Of a DNA stretch of 59,369 bases, positions 34,914-44,104 are shown one piece after another. The position numbers and the translations under genes were made by a program. The first letter of the stretch is position 1, and each line of letters starts with the position of its first letter. The notes beneath the pieces were generated by a model, which was not told where the DNA came from, made no database searches, and was given only the letters and a program-made list of their open reading frames with translations. This stretch comes from a bacterium (GTDB lineage: Bacteria; Myxococcota_A; Bradymonadia; REDH01): NCBI GenBank assembly GCA_030427825.1, contig JAUICO010000012.1, positions 1-59,369 of the forward strand, given 5' to 3'.

Positions 34914-36256
34914 CGAGAGGCAACGCGCTCACTGTGTGCATCATCATCGCTGCGATGGCGGTAGCGGCCTGCAGTCGCGCCGGACACGGTGTGAGAGACA
35001 ACGGAAACGGTACTCACACAGATACTGCACCGGAAGCGAGCGACGACGGAGGCAGCGACACACAGGCTGCGACACAACCTGCGCCGGTGTCCCTCCGCGT
35101 CGCGACATTCAACGTATCGCTCTACCGGGACAATGCCGGCGAGCTGATCGACGACCTCCGCGAGGACGACAGCGATCAGATCAGGGTCGTGGCCGCGATC
35201 ATTCAAAAGGTTCGCCCGGACGTCCTCCTGCTGAACGAGTTTGACTACGACGCCGAGGGGGAGGCGCTCCGCCTGTTCGCCGAGCTCCTGGAAGTTCCGA
35301 CTTCCGGCAATGAAGGAATCGAGTATCCCCACCGATGGGCGGCACCGTCGAACACCGGTCGCAGCACCGGTTTCGACCTGAACAACGACGGTCAGGTGGG
35401 AGTCACACCGGGCACCAGGGCGTACGGCGACGACTCAGCGGGCTACGGTGTCTTTGAAGGTCAATACGCGTTTGCGGTGTTGTCGAAGTATCCGATCGAT
35501 ACGGACCGAATCCGGAGCTTTCGGCACCTGCTTTGGGCAGATCTGCCCGATGCATTGCTTCCAGATGACCTCGAGAGTGCGGCGCCGGATGACTGGTACA
35601 GCGCCGAAGAGCTGGCGATTATGCCGCTCTCGTCAAAGAACCACGCCGACATACCCATCACCGTCGGTGGGCACACGCTGCACCTGCTTGCGTCCCACCC
35701 TACCCCCGCCGGATTCGATGGCCCCGAAGACCGCAACGGCCGCAGAAACCACGACGAGATTCGGCTCTGGGCGGAGTACATCTCTGCCGACAACGTTGAC
35801 GGATGGCTTCGCGACGACCGCGGGCACGCGGGTGGCCTCGCCGACGGTGCGTTCTTTGTGATCGCAGGCGACCTGAACGACGACCCCTTCGACGGCGGCA
35901 GCGCCGGCGTCGGGGTGCGACAGCTGACGGAGCACGCCCTGATTCACCGCAGTCCGATCCCGTCCTCAGAAGGTGCCGTAGAGCAGGCCGGCGCACAGGC
36001 CGGAGTGAACGCCACCCACACAGGCCCGCCGGCACACGACACGGGCGACTTCCGAGACGACATGTTCGGAAACCAACGTGTGGACTACGTCCTCGCGTCA
36101 GCGACCACGCGGGTCGATGGTGCCGGGGTATTCTGGCCGCGCAGCGACGACCCGGATTTTGACCTGGTGGGAACCTATCCATTCCCCGGCTCAGACCATC
36201 GCCTGGTGTGGCTCGATCTGACGCTCGGTTCAGAAGGTGACGAGGTCAACGACTGA
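34910..36256 (+). CDS. Lipoprotein of the endonuclease/exonuclease/phosphatase family
   Basis: A 448-residue predicted lipoprotein (lipobox VAAC, C21), with a polar linker and then an EEP domain (about 62-448). Active-site elements are visible: RVATFNVSLYR (metal and Asn), LLLNEFDYD (Glu), FVIAGDLNDDPFDGG (Asp-Leu-Asn), QRVDYVLAS, and GSDHRLVWLDL (catalytic Asp-His). The family cleaves phosphodiester or phosphomonoester bonds in nucleic acids, sphingomyelin or phosphoinositides; the substrate here is unknown. It is the last gene of the MoxR operon (ATGA overlap) and its 3' end overlaps the Kelch gene by 27 bp on the other strand. Confidence 0.85.
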   Translation: MTRGNALTVCIIIAAMAVAACSRAGHGVRDNGNGTHTDTAPEASDDGGSDTQAATQPAPVSLRVATFNVSLYRDNAGELIDDLREDDSDQIRVVAAIIQKVRPDVLLLNEFDYDAEGEALRLFAELLEVPTSGNEGIEYPHRWAAPSNTGRSTGFDLNNDGQVGVTPGTRAYGDDSAGYGVFEGQYAFAVLSKYPIDTDRIRSFRHLLWADLPDALLPDDLESAAPDDWYSAEELAIMPLSSKNHADIPITVGGHTLHLLASHPTPAGFDGPEDRNGRRNHDEIRLWAEYISADNVDGWLRDDRGHAGGLADGAFFVIAGDLNDDPFDGGSAGVGVRQLTEHALIHRSPIPSSEGAVEQAGAQAGVNATHTGPPAHDTGDFRDDMFGNQRVDYVLASATTRVDGAGVFWPRSDDPDFDLVGTYPFPGSDHRLVWLDLTLGSEGDEVND

Positions 36257-37978
36257 GTAGTCATCGGAGTTGTAGAAGTCCGCACCCGGCGACGACGAGC
36301 TGCCGCCCCACCCGCCGACGAACAGGCCGAACTGATTCGTCATGAACGTGGCGCCGGCGAATGCGCGGGGCTGCGAGAGGCCCCCGGCATCGTTGCGCCG
36401 TGTGATGGTGCACGCCGGGTTGTTACTTGCCCACGCCAGCAGAAGGCGATCAGCAGTCCCCACTGGAGTTCCCGAAGCATCAAGACCGCCAGCAAATACG
36501 AGGTCACCAGAAACCTCCAGCCCTACGCCCGAGAGGAACGCGCGCGGTGCAGAGAGGGCCACGCCGGCTGCGACTCGCGTCGCATTGAACGCGGGCGCAA
36601 TCTGATCACCATTTCCGATGTCGTACACTTCAACAGACGCGGTCGGGCTTGAGCCCGAAAACACGTTGGCGCCGACAGCCGTGTAGCCGCCCGCGACGAC
36701 GAGAAAGGGAACCTGCTCGCCGGCCGGGTTCAGGTATCCGGGGCAACGTGTGCGTGCCATCGCGTGGCCGAAGCGCGGCTCGGCGAGCGGCGCACGGGTC
36801 TCGTGACCCAGCTCAAGCCCTGAGGCACCGGCCTGCAGGAAGATGATTTCGGTATCCGCGACAACACCCGAGGTGTTGCGCCCACCGATGAGAGCGACGC
36901 CGTGCTGACCGATGTCGATGTTGGCGGCGGTGTGCTGACCACGCTCGTTGTCCAGAAGAAAAGTAGACGATCGCATCGACGCTTCGCCGGGAAACCAGAA
37001 CTCGAGGGTATTGAGGAAAACCTGCGACGAGGCGCGGTCAGTGAGTCCGCCGGCGAAAAGGATGCGGCCATCAGACATGCGCGTTGCGCTGTGGAACGCG
37101 CGAGAGTCGTTCAGGTTGGGACCGGGCTCAATGGTGCCGTCGAAACGGTCGCCGAGTCGAATGATCTCAGTGGTCTCGGTCGCTATCAGGGCACCGTCAC
37201 GCTCGATCAGTCCGCCGGCAACCATGATGTCGCCGTCTTCAGTAAGCGTGGCCGTGTGGAACGCGCGCGCATTCGGGAGCGCGAGAAAGCAGCCCGGGCC
37301 GGACGCGCCGCAGCCGTCCTGCTTTGCGGTGTTCCACAGCCCGTTACGCGGGTCGTAAATCTCGATGGTCCCGTTCAGTCCGCCGCTGGGAATCGCCGAT
37401 CCGTTGAGGCCTCCGGCAGTGCTTGTCATGTTCGCGCCGCCGATGACGACGATTCTACCGTCTTCAAGTTGCGTGACTGAGTGACCGGCTCGCCCCTCAC
37501 CCGGCAGGTCGTTTTCGAAGTTTGAGACAGACGACACGAGCTGACCCTGTTCGTCTGCAAAGAGTCCGAACGCCCTCTGAAACCGGTTCGGCCGCACGGT
37601 GAATACCGGGTAGTTGACGCCGGATTTGGAATCGAACCGCGGGGTGGCGCCCGAGGCGATTGGGTTGTTCGCCGCGTCGAATGCCTCAACACTGATCCAC
37701 ACATTCTTGCCGTGAGGAACCGCGGGCAGAGTTACGTTCACAGTTCCGGGACCGGCGAAGTTGCGCACTGTGGTGCTGTCGACGCGATCATCGCCCCGGT
37801 ATGCGGTCACGACGATTTCATCGACCTGACCCTGAACGTCTACCGGAAACGTATTTGCTCCATCCGGGCCATACACAAGAAATGTCGCTGACACCGGATC
37901 TTCGCCGCAGGCGCCCAGGCTTGCCGCGAAAGCGGTGGTTGTGAGCGCAATCGCCATTTTCATGACTGTGTTTTTCAT
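36230..37978 (-). CDS. Kelch-type beta-propeller lipoprotein
   Basis: A 582-residue lipoprotein: signal and lipobox SLGAC (C24), an Ig-like N-terminal part (about 28-130), then a propeller built of Kelch-like blades. Repeated cores include RAGHSVTQLEDGRIVVIGG, RAFHTATLTEDGDIMVAGG and RAFHSATRMSDGRILFAGG. A looser blade GRNTS and the final RAFAGATFMTNQFGLFVGG follow. Such propellers bind proteins or sugars at the cell surface. No catalytic site is recognised. Its stop lies inside the 3' end of the convergent EEP gene. Confidence 0.82.
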   Translation of the reverse strand: MKNTVMKMAIALTTTAFAASLGACGEDPVSATFLVYGPDGANTFPVDVQGQVDEIVVTAYRGDDRVDSTTVRNFAGPGTVNVTLPAVPHGKNVWISVEAFDAANNPIASGATPRFDSKSGVNYPVFTVRPNRFQRAFGLFADEQGQLVSSVSNFENDLPGEGRAGHSVTQLEDGRIVVIGGANMTSTAGGLNGSAIPSGGLNGTIEIYDPRNGLWNTAKQDGCGASGPGCFLALPNARAFHTATLTEDGDIMVAGGLIERDGALIATETTEIIRLGDRFDGTIEPGPNLNDSRAFHSATRMSDGRILFAGGLTDRASSQVFLNTLEFWFPGEASMRSSTFLLDNERGQHTAANIDIGQHGVALIGGRNTSGVVADTEIIFLQAGASGLELGHETRAPLAEPRFGHAMARTRCPGYLNPAGEQVPFLVVAGGYTAVGANVFSGSSPTASVEVYDIGNGDQIAPAFNATRVAAGVALSAPRAFLSGVGLEVSGDLVFAGGLDASGTPVGTADRLLLAWASNNPACTITRRNDAGGLSQPRAFAGATFMTNQFGLFVGGWGGSSSSPGADFYNSDDYSVVDLVTF

Positions 37979-38038
37979 TCGTTTACCGTCGTTGAGACTG
38001 TCGATACCGGGCCGGTGCAGCGCCTCGCAAGAAGCTGA

Positions 38039-38052
38039 CCCTGCACACAGGG
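38039..38052 (-). terminator. Short hairpin after the PEGA gene
   Basis: CCCTG-CACA-CAGGG (5-bp stem, 4-nt loop) lies 10 bp past the PEGA stop. No T-tract follows, so only a weak or factor-dependent terminator is supported. Confidence 0.25.
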
Positions 38053-38061
38053 GGCTCGCAC

Positions 38062-40176
38062 TCAGAAAGAAATCGTAGCGTCCATGCCGCCCTCATTGCC
38101 GCCGGCGGCAAGAATGCCGGCGGTGGCCGCACCCCCTGCGGCGATGACGCCAAGGGTTACGTAGAGCCAGGTCAGGTTCTTCTTCTCACGCGTTTCTGCG
38201 GGAAGCTCCGGCTCGAAGGCGAAACCCGGCTGCTCCGCGTACTGGGGCTGTGTTACCGGCTGCTGCTCGTATTGCGGCTGGCCGTAGGTCGGCTGTGGAG
38301 ACTGCACGGGCTGGCCATAGGTCGGCTGACCGTAGGTCGGCTGCGCAGGCTGCACGGGCTGACCGTAGGTCGGCTGACCGTAGCTCGGCTGTGCAGGCTG
38401 TGCAGGCTGACCGTAGGTCGGCTGACCGTAGCTCGGCTGTGCAGGCTGTGCGGGCTGCCCGTAGGTCGGCTGGCCATACTGCGGTTGGCCGTAGGTCGGC
38501 TGGCCGTAGGTCGGCTGCGCAGGTTGTGCGGGCTGACCGTAGGTCGGCTGACCGTAGCTCGGCTGTGCAGGCTGTGCGGGCTGCCCGTAAGTCGGCTGGC
38601 CATATTGCGGTTGGCCGTAGCTCGGCTGCGCGGGCTGTGCAGGCTGACCGTAGGTCGGCTGACCGTAGCTCGGCTGCGCGGGCTGAGTCGGCTGCCCGTA
38701 CGTCGGCTGACCATAGGTCGGCTGCGCGGGCTGTGCGGGCTGGCCGTAGCTCGGCTGCGCAGGCTGAGCCGGCTGACCATAGCTCGGCTGTGCGGGTTGT
38801 GCTGGTTGCTGGTAGGTCGGCTGTGCAGGCTGTGCGGGCTGAGCCGGTGCCTGGGGAGCCGTGTTGACCGGCGCCGTCGGCGCCGCAACCGCGACCTCAA
38901 CCACGGGGGCCGGTGGCTCCGGTGCGCTTCGCGTCGGTGCTGCCGACACCTCCATGTCCGGAATCTCCATCACCGGGCGCTCTTCCACGGCGGCGGCCTC
39001 TGGGGCGGCGGCCACCTCCACTTCCGGTGCCTCGGGCGCAATCAGCGGCGCACCGGTAACGAGATCAGACTGCGGAAAGGAGCGGCCTGCGGCGCGACCG
39101 ACGTTAGCGGCCATCTGATACGAGTTGACCCGCAGGTTCGACAGCGCGCTGTCGAAACCCTGCACCGGTCCGACAGCGAAGAGTCCGTCGGACGCGCGAT
39201 AGATGAACGAGTGCGCCTTGTACTCATCGTCTCCGCTTACGATCGCGCCGACGACGACGTAGTCCACAGCCTGACGCGTCGCGAGCTCGCCAAGATAGGG
39301 GAGCAGCGAGTCCGAGATTGTGCCGGCGCTCACCGCGGAACGCAGCGAACGAAGGTAACGGGGATCCCCGCCCGCATCTGCGACTTCGTTCTGGCTTGAG
39401 ACTCCCAGTCGTACCTCGGCGTCCCGGTTTCGCTGCACCGACACGACCTGTCCGGCGCTGCCGGCTTCGCCGGTCACGGCAACGTAGTGGTCGCCAACAG
39501 GAACATCCGGAACGGTGAGGGGCGTGGCGCCCAACTCGACACCGTCAATGGTGACCGTCAACCCCTCAGGGCTGGACGAAACCACGATGCTGCCCTGCCC
39601 GTTGCGTGCGATGGCGTCTTTGACTGTAGCGAAGAACTGGTTGTACGCCTGACCCGACGCGTCACGGCTGTCCGTGTCCGGCTTCACCGCGAATGCACGC
39701 ATCAGGGTGACGCGGGCCATCTCTTCATTGCCGGACTTGTACTGACACTCTGCGAGGTTGAAGAGTGCGTCTGCGACGGAGCGGAAGTTCTCAATATCGC
39801 CGACCGCTCTCGCATAACCGGCGAGCGCCGACTCGAACGCTGTGATCGCGCCGGCGTAATCCTGAACCACGTAGAGACCGACGCCCGTCTGGTAGTCCGC
39901 ATTGGCCTGCGTAATCACCGCGCTGGCACCGGATTCCCCTTCCTGCGCCTGCGCCACTTCGTCGATGAAATCGACCCGCGCCTGGCGGAGCTGCTCTTTG
40001 AGGTTCTGGTTCACCCGCTGCGCGACTGTATCGGTTACGCCGTCGCCAAGGGCGGCGAAGTCGACAAAGAAGACATCGGCGGCCTGCGCCGTCGTAGCCG
40101 CGAACACAAGTGTGATGAGAGCGCACGCGCCGGCAGATGCGGCACGGCGCCCGAAGAGAGCGCGAGAGATATGCAT
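38062..40176 (-). CDS. PEGA/TPR-like protein with YGQP repeat tract
   Basis: A 704-residue envelope protein. Signal peptide 1-32; a helical TPR-like region (about 95-165, [19 protein letters not shown] and [18 protein letters not shown]); a PEGA domain (about 195-258, [22 protein letters not shown]). A Pro/Ala/Val-rich stretch leads into about 200 residues of repeats built from QPAQP and YGQP units (about 443-641), then one membrane helix near the C-terminus (about 672-695). PEGA domains often bind or line the outer surface, and the repeats would form an extended, Tyr-studded rod across the periplasm. A sporulation or motility role is possible but not shown. Confidence 0.75.
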   Translation of the reverse strand: MHISRALFGRRAASAGACALITLVFAATTAQAADVFFVDFAALGDGVTDTVAQRVNQNLKEQLRQARVDFIDEVAQAQEGESGASAVITQANADYQTGVGLYVVQDYAGAITAFESALAGYARAVGDIENFRSVADALFNLAECQYKSGNEEMARVTLMRAFAVKPDTDSRDASGQAYNQFFATVKDAIARNGQGSIVVSSSPEGLTVTIDGVELGATPLTVPDVPVGDHYVAVTGEAGSAGQVVSVQRNRDAEVRLGVSSQNEVADAGGDPRYLRSLRSAVSAGTISDSLLPYLGELATRQAVDYVVVGAIVSGDDEYKAHSFIYRASDGLFAVGPVQGFDSALSNLRVNSYQMAANVGRAAGRSFPQSDLVTGAPLIAPEAPEVEVAAAPEAAAVEERPVMEIPDMEVSAAPTRSAPEPPAPVVEVAVAAPTAPVNTAPQAPAQPAQPAQPTYQQPAQPAQPSYGQPAQPAQPSYGQPAQPAQPTYGQPTYGQPTQPAQPSYGQPTYGQPAQPAQPSYGQPQYGQPTYGQPAQPAQPSYGQPTYGQPAQPAQPTYGQPTYGQPQYGQPTYGQPAQPAQPSYGQPTYGQPAQPAQPSYGQPTYGQPVQPAQPTYGQPTYGQPVQSPQPTYGQPQYEQQPVTQPQYAEQPGFAFEPELPAETREKKNLTWLYVTLGVIAAGGAATAGILAAGGNEGGMDATISF
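38255..38850 (-). repeat. Degenerate tandem repeat encoding YGQP units
   Basis: About 600 bp of 12-, 15- and 24-nt related units (core gtaggtcggctg on the + strand) inside the PEGA gene. Codon usage is nearly uniform, so recent expansion and slippage are likely. The array is in frame and coding, so it is not a CRISPR array. Confidence 0.85.
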
Positions 40177-40393
40177 GGTACTTTTTCTCCGAATCGGTCG
40201 ACGATATCAGCGCAGACCGACGAGGCGGGGCCTGACACATAGTTCAGGGAGCGCGCACGCCTAGCAAAGGTTGCAAAGCGACGTCAACGTGAGAAATCCC
40301 TGAATTTGCGGGGAATATCGTCAAATACAGGCACGAAATTGTTCCTGTTGATCTGCCCCGTTCACAACTAACGTCTACGACGACATTTCGTGC

Positions 40394-40409
40394 TAAGCAG
40401 CACACTGCT
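40394..40409. promoter_or_regulatory. Inverted repeat upstream of the TPR-like gene
   Basis: The perfect palindrome AAGCAG-CACA-CTGCTT lies 33 bp before the GTG of the 1049-residue protein. It overlaps a second one (GTGCT-AAGC-AGCAC, 40390-40403). It is an operator or leader-hairpin candidate in the 265-bp divergent gap (40177-40441), which holds no gene; no clear -10/-35 pair was seen there. Confidence 0.35.
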
Positions 40410-40441
40410 TATTCTGTTTCCTTCACCCTCGGGACATCGAA

Positions 40442-43400
40442 GTGGACCTAAGCGCTGCGCCTCACGCTCAGCTATCGGATGCTTTTGCCCGCCTGCAGCC
40501 GCTCACGCACCACGCGGTCCTGCTCGACGTCGCCGGTCACAGTGACGCTGCTTCTCTGTGCCGCCGCGCCGCCATCGGCGCCGGCCAGCCCGGCGCTCGC
40601 TTCGCCGGCCTGCTCGCCGACGACACCGATCCCGGTGAGCGCAGCCTCCGTGAGCGCGCAGCCGCTGAGTCACCGACGAGTCTGGTCCTGCTCTGGGCGG
40701 ACGCCGCAGCCCGCCGTCGGGATGCGCATCGCGCCGAGGTCTTCATGCTTACCCGTGAAGCAGCCGAGCCGGGAACACGTGCTCCGCTGTACCTCGGAAC
40801 ACTCGGGATTCAGGAGCGCAGCCTCGCGACCGCCGCCGCCGCAGAGATCGCCGACAGGCTGGTATGCGGCGAACCGGCTTCCAGGCCGCCGGCGCTACGG
40901 ATGCTGAGCCTCTGCGCAGCGGCGGGAATCGCGGACATCAGCCCGCTCCTACGCGCCCCCATCGAGCTCGGCGATGACAGCGCGGCCGCCGCGATCGCGC
41001 TCGAACTCGTCGACCTGGCGATCGAGACGCCGCGCCTTCTCGCGACGCAATCCCGGCGCGACTACCTTCACTTTCTCGCAGACGGCTGTACCGCGGACCG
41101 CGACGCCGCCCTCTTCTACCTGCGCAACGGACTCGCGGAGCTTGAGCAGAGCGTCGAAGAGGCGATCGCCACGACGGCCGTCTTTGGTCCCGATCGCAAC
41201 TTCGACTGGCGCGACGCGCTCCGTCTCAACGCATACCTCGCCGCGCTGCACGACAGCTCGCCGGGCGCCGCCTCGGTGATCGCCGAGGAGCTCGCTGCCG
41301 GCTCCGAAGACCCGGTGATCAGCACCATCTGGGACCTTCGCGCCTGGAATCTCGCCCGCAGAGCCGGCCACAGCCCCGACATGGTCAGTCGCCTCGGCTT
41401 CGAGCTCTTTGAGTCATCCCGGCGGCTCGGCGACGACGACGCTGCGCTGCGATCCCATGCCGAAGACCTGGCCGTGGGCATGTGCATCGCTCTCGGCGAT
41501 CTGGGCGTGGTCGCCCCCCTTCTCGCCGCCGATGACTCGCTGGAATTTCGTGCCCTCGCGGCGTTGCTCTCCACCGACATCGAGGCGCTGATCGCGGCGC
41601 TGATCGACACCGGCATCGAAGGCGAAACTCTGGCGTACGTCGCGACCGCACAAGCCGAGCAGAGCGTTGATGCCTGCAGAGCGGCCGCCCGGATCGCGAG
41701 CGCATCAGAGTCCCAGGAACAGTCTCTGCGCTGGCGCGAGCTGCTCCTCTTTATCGATCTGTTCACGAACCACCAGGACGAGCGTGTGCGCAGCGTCGCC
41801 GGGGCACTGCTTGAACGCGGCATCGTATCGCCACCGATCATCTGGGCCTTCTGGGTGGCGTCACTCCAGCTGGGTGAGCTGCCGGCCGCGCTGGCGCACT
41901 TCGCGCGGCGCCTCGAAGGCGCTGACGACGACACGCGCCGCCACCTCCTGGCGGCCATCGCGGAGTCGCACGCCGCATCAGGCTCGCGGGACGAGGCGAG
42001 CGAGGCGCTGACGGCGCTCGAAGAAGCCGATGGCGCAGAATGGGCAGCGCGAATCCGAGACCGCGTCCTGCCTCGTGGTGAACACGGGGCAGCACCGGCT
42101 ACGCCTGCCGCGGACGTGCCCGTCTCGGACACGGCGGAGGACGGTGACACGCCCGGTGAGGACGGCTCACAGGTGCCCGGCTCCAGCGAGCCGGACGAAG
42201 CCGCTCCCCACACCCCGGTTGTCCCCCAGGCCGCAACAGAGGCGACAGCCGGCCCGGAATCCCAGCCCGGGAGCGACGCCGCAGGCGGTGAGGAGTCCAC
42301 CGAAGCCATCGCGACGCAATACCTGCGGCGCGCAGAAGCCTCGGTATCAGCGGTACAGAAGGCACACTTTCTTGCCCTCGCAGGACGCACCCTTGAGCCG
42401 GATGCCTCGCAGCAGGACAACGCGACGCTCTGCTACGAAGAGGCTTTACGCCTTAACCCACAAAGCGATGAAATAAAACGATTTCTCAAGTCGATCCTGA
42501 CAGCTAATGAACGGTGGGATCGCATCGTCGAACTGGGCCTGGCGGCGCAACCCGTGGGCGAGCTGCACAGCGCTCAGGCGGTGCCCGCTGCGACGCCGGA
42601 GGTCGCGACCGCGGCCCCCGAAGGCGACGATGACGCGGGGCACCCGCATGAGATGCCGGCGGTACCTGTGCGCCCTGCTTCGCATCATACCGCAGAAGGA
42701 GAAGCCGCCGACGCCGAGCTGGACGGCACCGAGAGCGCACCGGCGGATTTCGAGAGTGCGTTCGCGAGGGCCTTCGACGCCGGCTTTACGGAAGAGGCGA
42801 TGCAGCCTCTCACGAGACTCAGCGCGATCGACGGGATCGGCGAGCTGCTGGACCGGCGGCTGGCTGCCGCAGCAGAGACCCTCGAGGGCGAAGCGCGCGC
42901 GTCCGCCCTGTGGGCGTTGTGGAGCCACCGCCGGCCGCAGTCCGACACCGAACCGGAGCTGCTGAAAGACGCCATCGCGGCGTCTGAGCGCCACCTGCCA
43001 TCGCTGAAGAGCCTCGCGGGCGTCTACGCCGAGCTCGGCCAGTGGGACGCCCACGCAACCCGCCTCGAAGCCGCCGCCCGGCTTGTCGCCGACCAACAGG
43101 AGCGCGCGAACACCTACCGACAGCTCGGCGACGTGTACTTGGAGCGGCTCGGCAACCGCAGCGTCGCCCTCGAGAACTATCTGGTCAGCTTCATTTGCGC
43201 CGGCGACGACGCGCAGACCCTCGCGCGCCTTGAGAAGATCTACACGGACCTCGGCCGCTACAAAGATCTCGTGTCTACCTACGAGGTCGCCATCCAGAAG
43301 GCCCGCGCATCGGACTCGTCGGCCCTGCGCATCGAAGACATGCTCGTCGAAAAGGCGCGCATCGAACGAAAGCACCTCAATGATCCCACGCGCGCCGCGA

Positions 43401-43591
43401 ACACCATCATTCAGGCGCTCGCCATCGAGCCGACCGAGCAGATCTTCGCTGACCTGCTCGTGGACACATTTGCCGACGGTGTTGACGAAGAACTGATCCG
43501 CGACGGAATCCGCTCACACCTCAAGGCCATCGACGACGAGGGGGCCGCGCGTATTCGCAACGACCCCCGCTTCGCAAAGTTCCTCGACTGA
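40442..43591 (+). CDS. Large helical repeat (TPR-like) protein
   Basis: A 1049-residue, Ala/Glu-rich, entirely helical protein with no signal peptide, so probably cytoplasmic. Helix pairs with TPR spacing fill the C-terminal third (ANTYRQLGDVYLERLGNRS, LEKIYTDLGRYKDLVSTYE). The N-terminal two thirds are more divergent helical hairpins, and an acidic, Pro-rich linker (about 565-620) splits the protein. I recognise no enzyme motif. Similar giant TPR proteins in Myxococcota act as scaffolds. The GTG start was kept because it sits soon after the divergent promoter region and no ATG follows early. Convergent with the small gene at 43597, 5 bp away. Confidence 0.75.
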   Translation: MDLSAAPHAQLSDAFARLQPLTHHAVLLDVAGHSDAASLCRRAAIGAGQPGARFAGLLADDTDPGERSLRERAAAESPTSLVLLWADAAARRRDAHRAEVFMLTREAAEPGTRAPLYLGTLGIQERSLATAAAAEIADRLVCGEPASRPPALRMLSLCAAAGIADISPLLRAPIELGDDSAAAAIALELVDLAIETPRLLATQSRRDYLHFLADGCTADRDAALFYLRNGLAELEQSVEEAIATTAVFGPDRNFDWRDALRLNAYLAALHDSSPGAASVIAEELAAGSEDPVISTIWDLRAWNLARRAGHSPDMVSRLGFELFESSRRLGDDDAALRSHAEDLAVGMCIALGDLGVVAPLLAADDSLEFRALAALLSTDIEALIAALIDTGIEGETLAYVATAQAEQSVDACRAAARIASASESQEQSLRWRELLLFIDLFTNHQDERVRSVAGALLERGIVSPPIIWAFWVASLQLGELPAALAHFARRLEGADDDTRRHLLAAIAESHAASGSRDEASEALTALEEADGAEWAARIRDRVLPRGEHGAAPATPAADVPVSDTAEDGDTPGEDGSQVPGSSEPDEAAPHTPVVPQAATEATAGPESQPGSDAAGGEESTEAIATQYLRRAEASVSAVQKAHFLALAGRTLEPDASQQDNATLCYEEALRLNPQSDEIKRFLKSILTANERWDRIVELGLAAQPVGELHSAQAVPAATPEVATAAPEGDDDAGHPHEMPAVPVRPASHHTAEGEAADAELDGTESAPADFESAFARAFDAGFTEEAMQPLTRLSAIDGIGELLDRRLAAAAETLEGEARASALWALWSHRRPQSDTEPELLKDAIAASERHLPSLKSLAGVYAELGQWDAHATRLEAAARLVADQQERANTYRQLGDVYLERLGNRSVALENYLVSFICAGDDAQTLARLEKIYTDLGRYKDLVSTYEVAIQKARASDSSALRIEDMLVEKARIERKHLNDPTRAANTIIQALAIEPTEQIFADLLVDTFADGVDEELIRDGIRSHLKAIDDEGAARIRNDPRFAKFLD

Positions 43592-43596
43592 CTCTC

Positions 43597-43941
43597 TCAG
43601 TCGTCGTTCAGCTCGCTGAAACGCGACACGATTCGTGCTTTCAGGTCCTGATCGACTTCAACGTTGCCCGCCTCTACCGGTGTCGCCGCCAGTGGGCCCG
43701 CGTCGTACATCTGCGCGAGCAGCTCCGCCTCCATCAGGGCGAGCTTCGCCTGCGTCTGCTCGCTGCGACCTCGAAACTCCAACTCAAACTCGCCGGCTTC
43801 GCTGAGCCCATGGATCATCCGAACAGCGACCTCTTCTGTCCACGTCAGCCCGGGCGATTTCGTACCAACTCGTTGAGTTCCAATACCTGCCGGGATCGTG
43901 GTGGTGGTCGTTGTACTTGTACGCGTCTTTTTCGTGCCCAA
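43597..43941 (-). CDS. Small protein of unknown function
   Basis: A 114-residue protein with a Thr-rich basic N-terminus (MGTKKTRTSTTTTTTIP) and a helical middle (TWTEEVAVRMIHGLSE, SEQTQAKLALMEAELLAQMYD). The ending DLKARIVSRFSELNDD looks like a real C-terminal helix. No family is recognised. It is divergent from the glycerol-1-phosphate dehydrogenase gene. It could instead be chance coding in GC-rich DNA, so confidence is moderate. Confidence 0.5.
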   Translation of the reverse strand: MGTKKTRTSTTTTTTIPAGIGTQRVGTKSPGLTWTEEVAVRMIHGLSEAGEFELEFRGRSEQTQAKLALMEAELLAQMYDAGPLAATPVEAGNVEVDQDLKARIVSRFSELNDD

Positions 43942-44104
43942 TTCTGCCTCCGCTGTGCGTTACGCACCGCTACGTGTAGAGCCCCTTTCTGCGGGCTGGA
44001 CAATTCGTAGAACAGGCAGCCGCGGATCTACAAATTTTGTGCGAGAAAATTCCAACACTCTCGGCACCTTAGAGCACATACACCTACACCCACTTACATT
44101 GCCG

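Noticed and set aside
38255..38850. CRISPR-like periodic repeats
   Set aside because: Units are short, directly adjacent, lack unique spacers, and encode in-frame YGQP repeats.
43898..44104. Upstream extension of the dehydrogenase gene
   Set aside because: The extra residues are Val-rich then polar and do not fit the family; the region looks like a divergent promoter.
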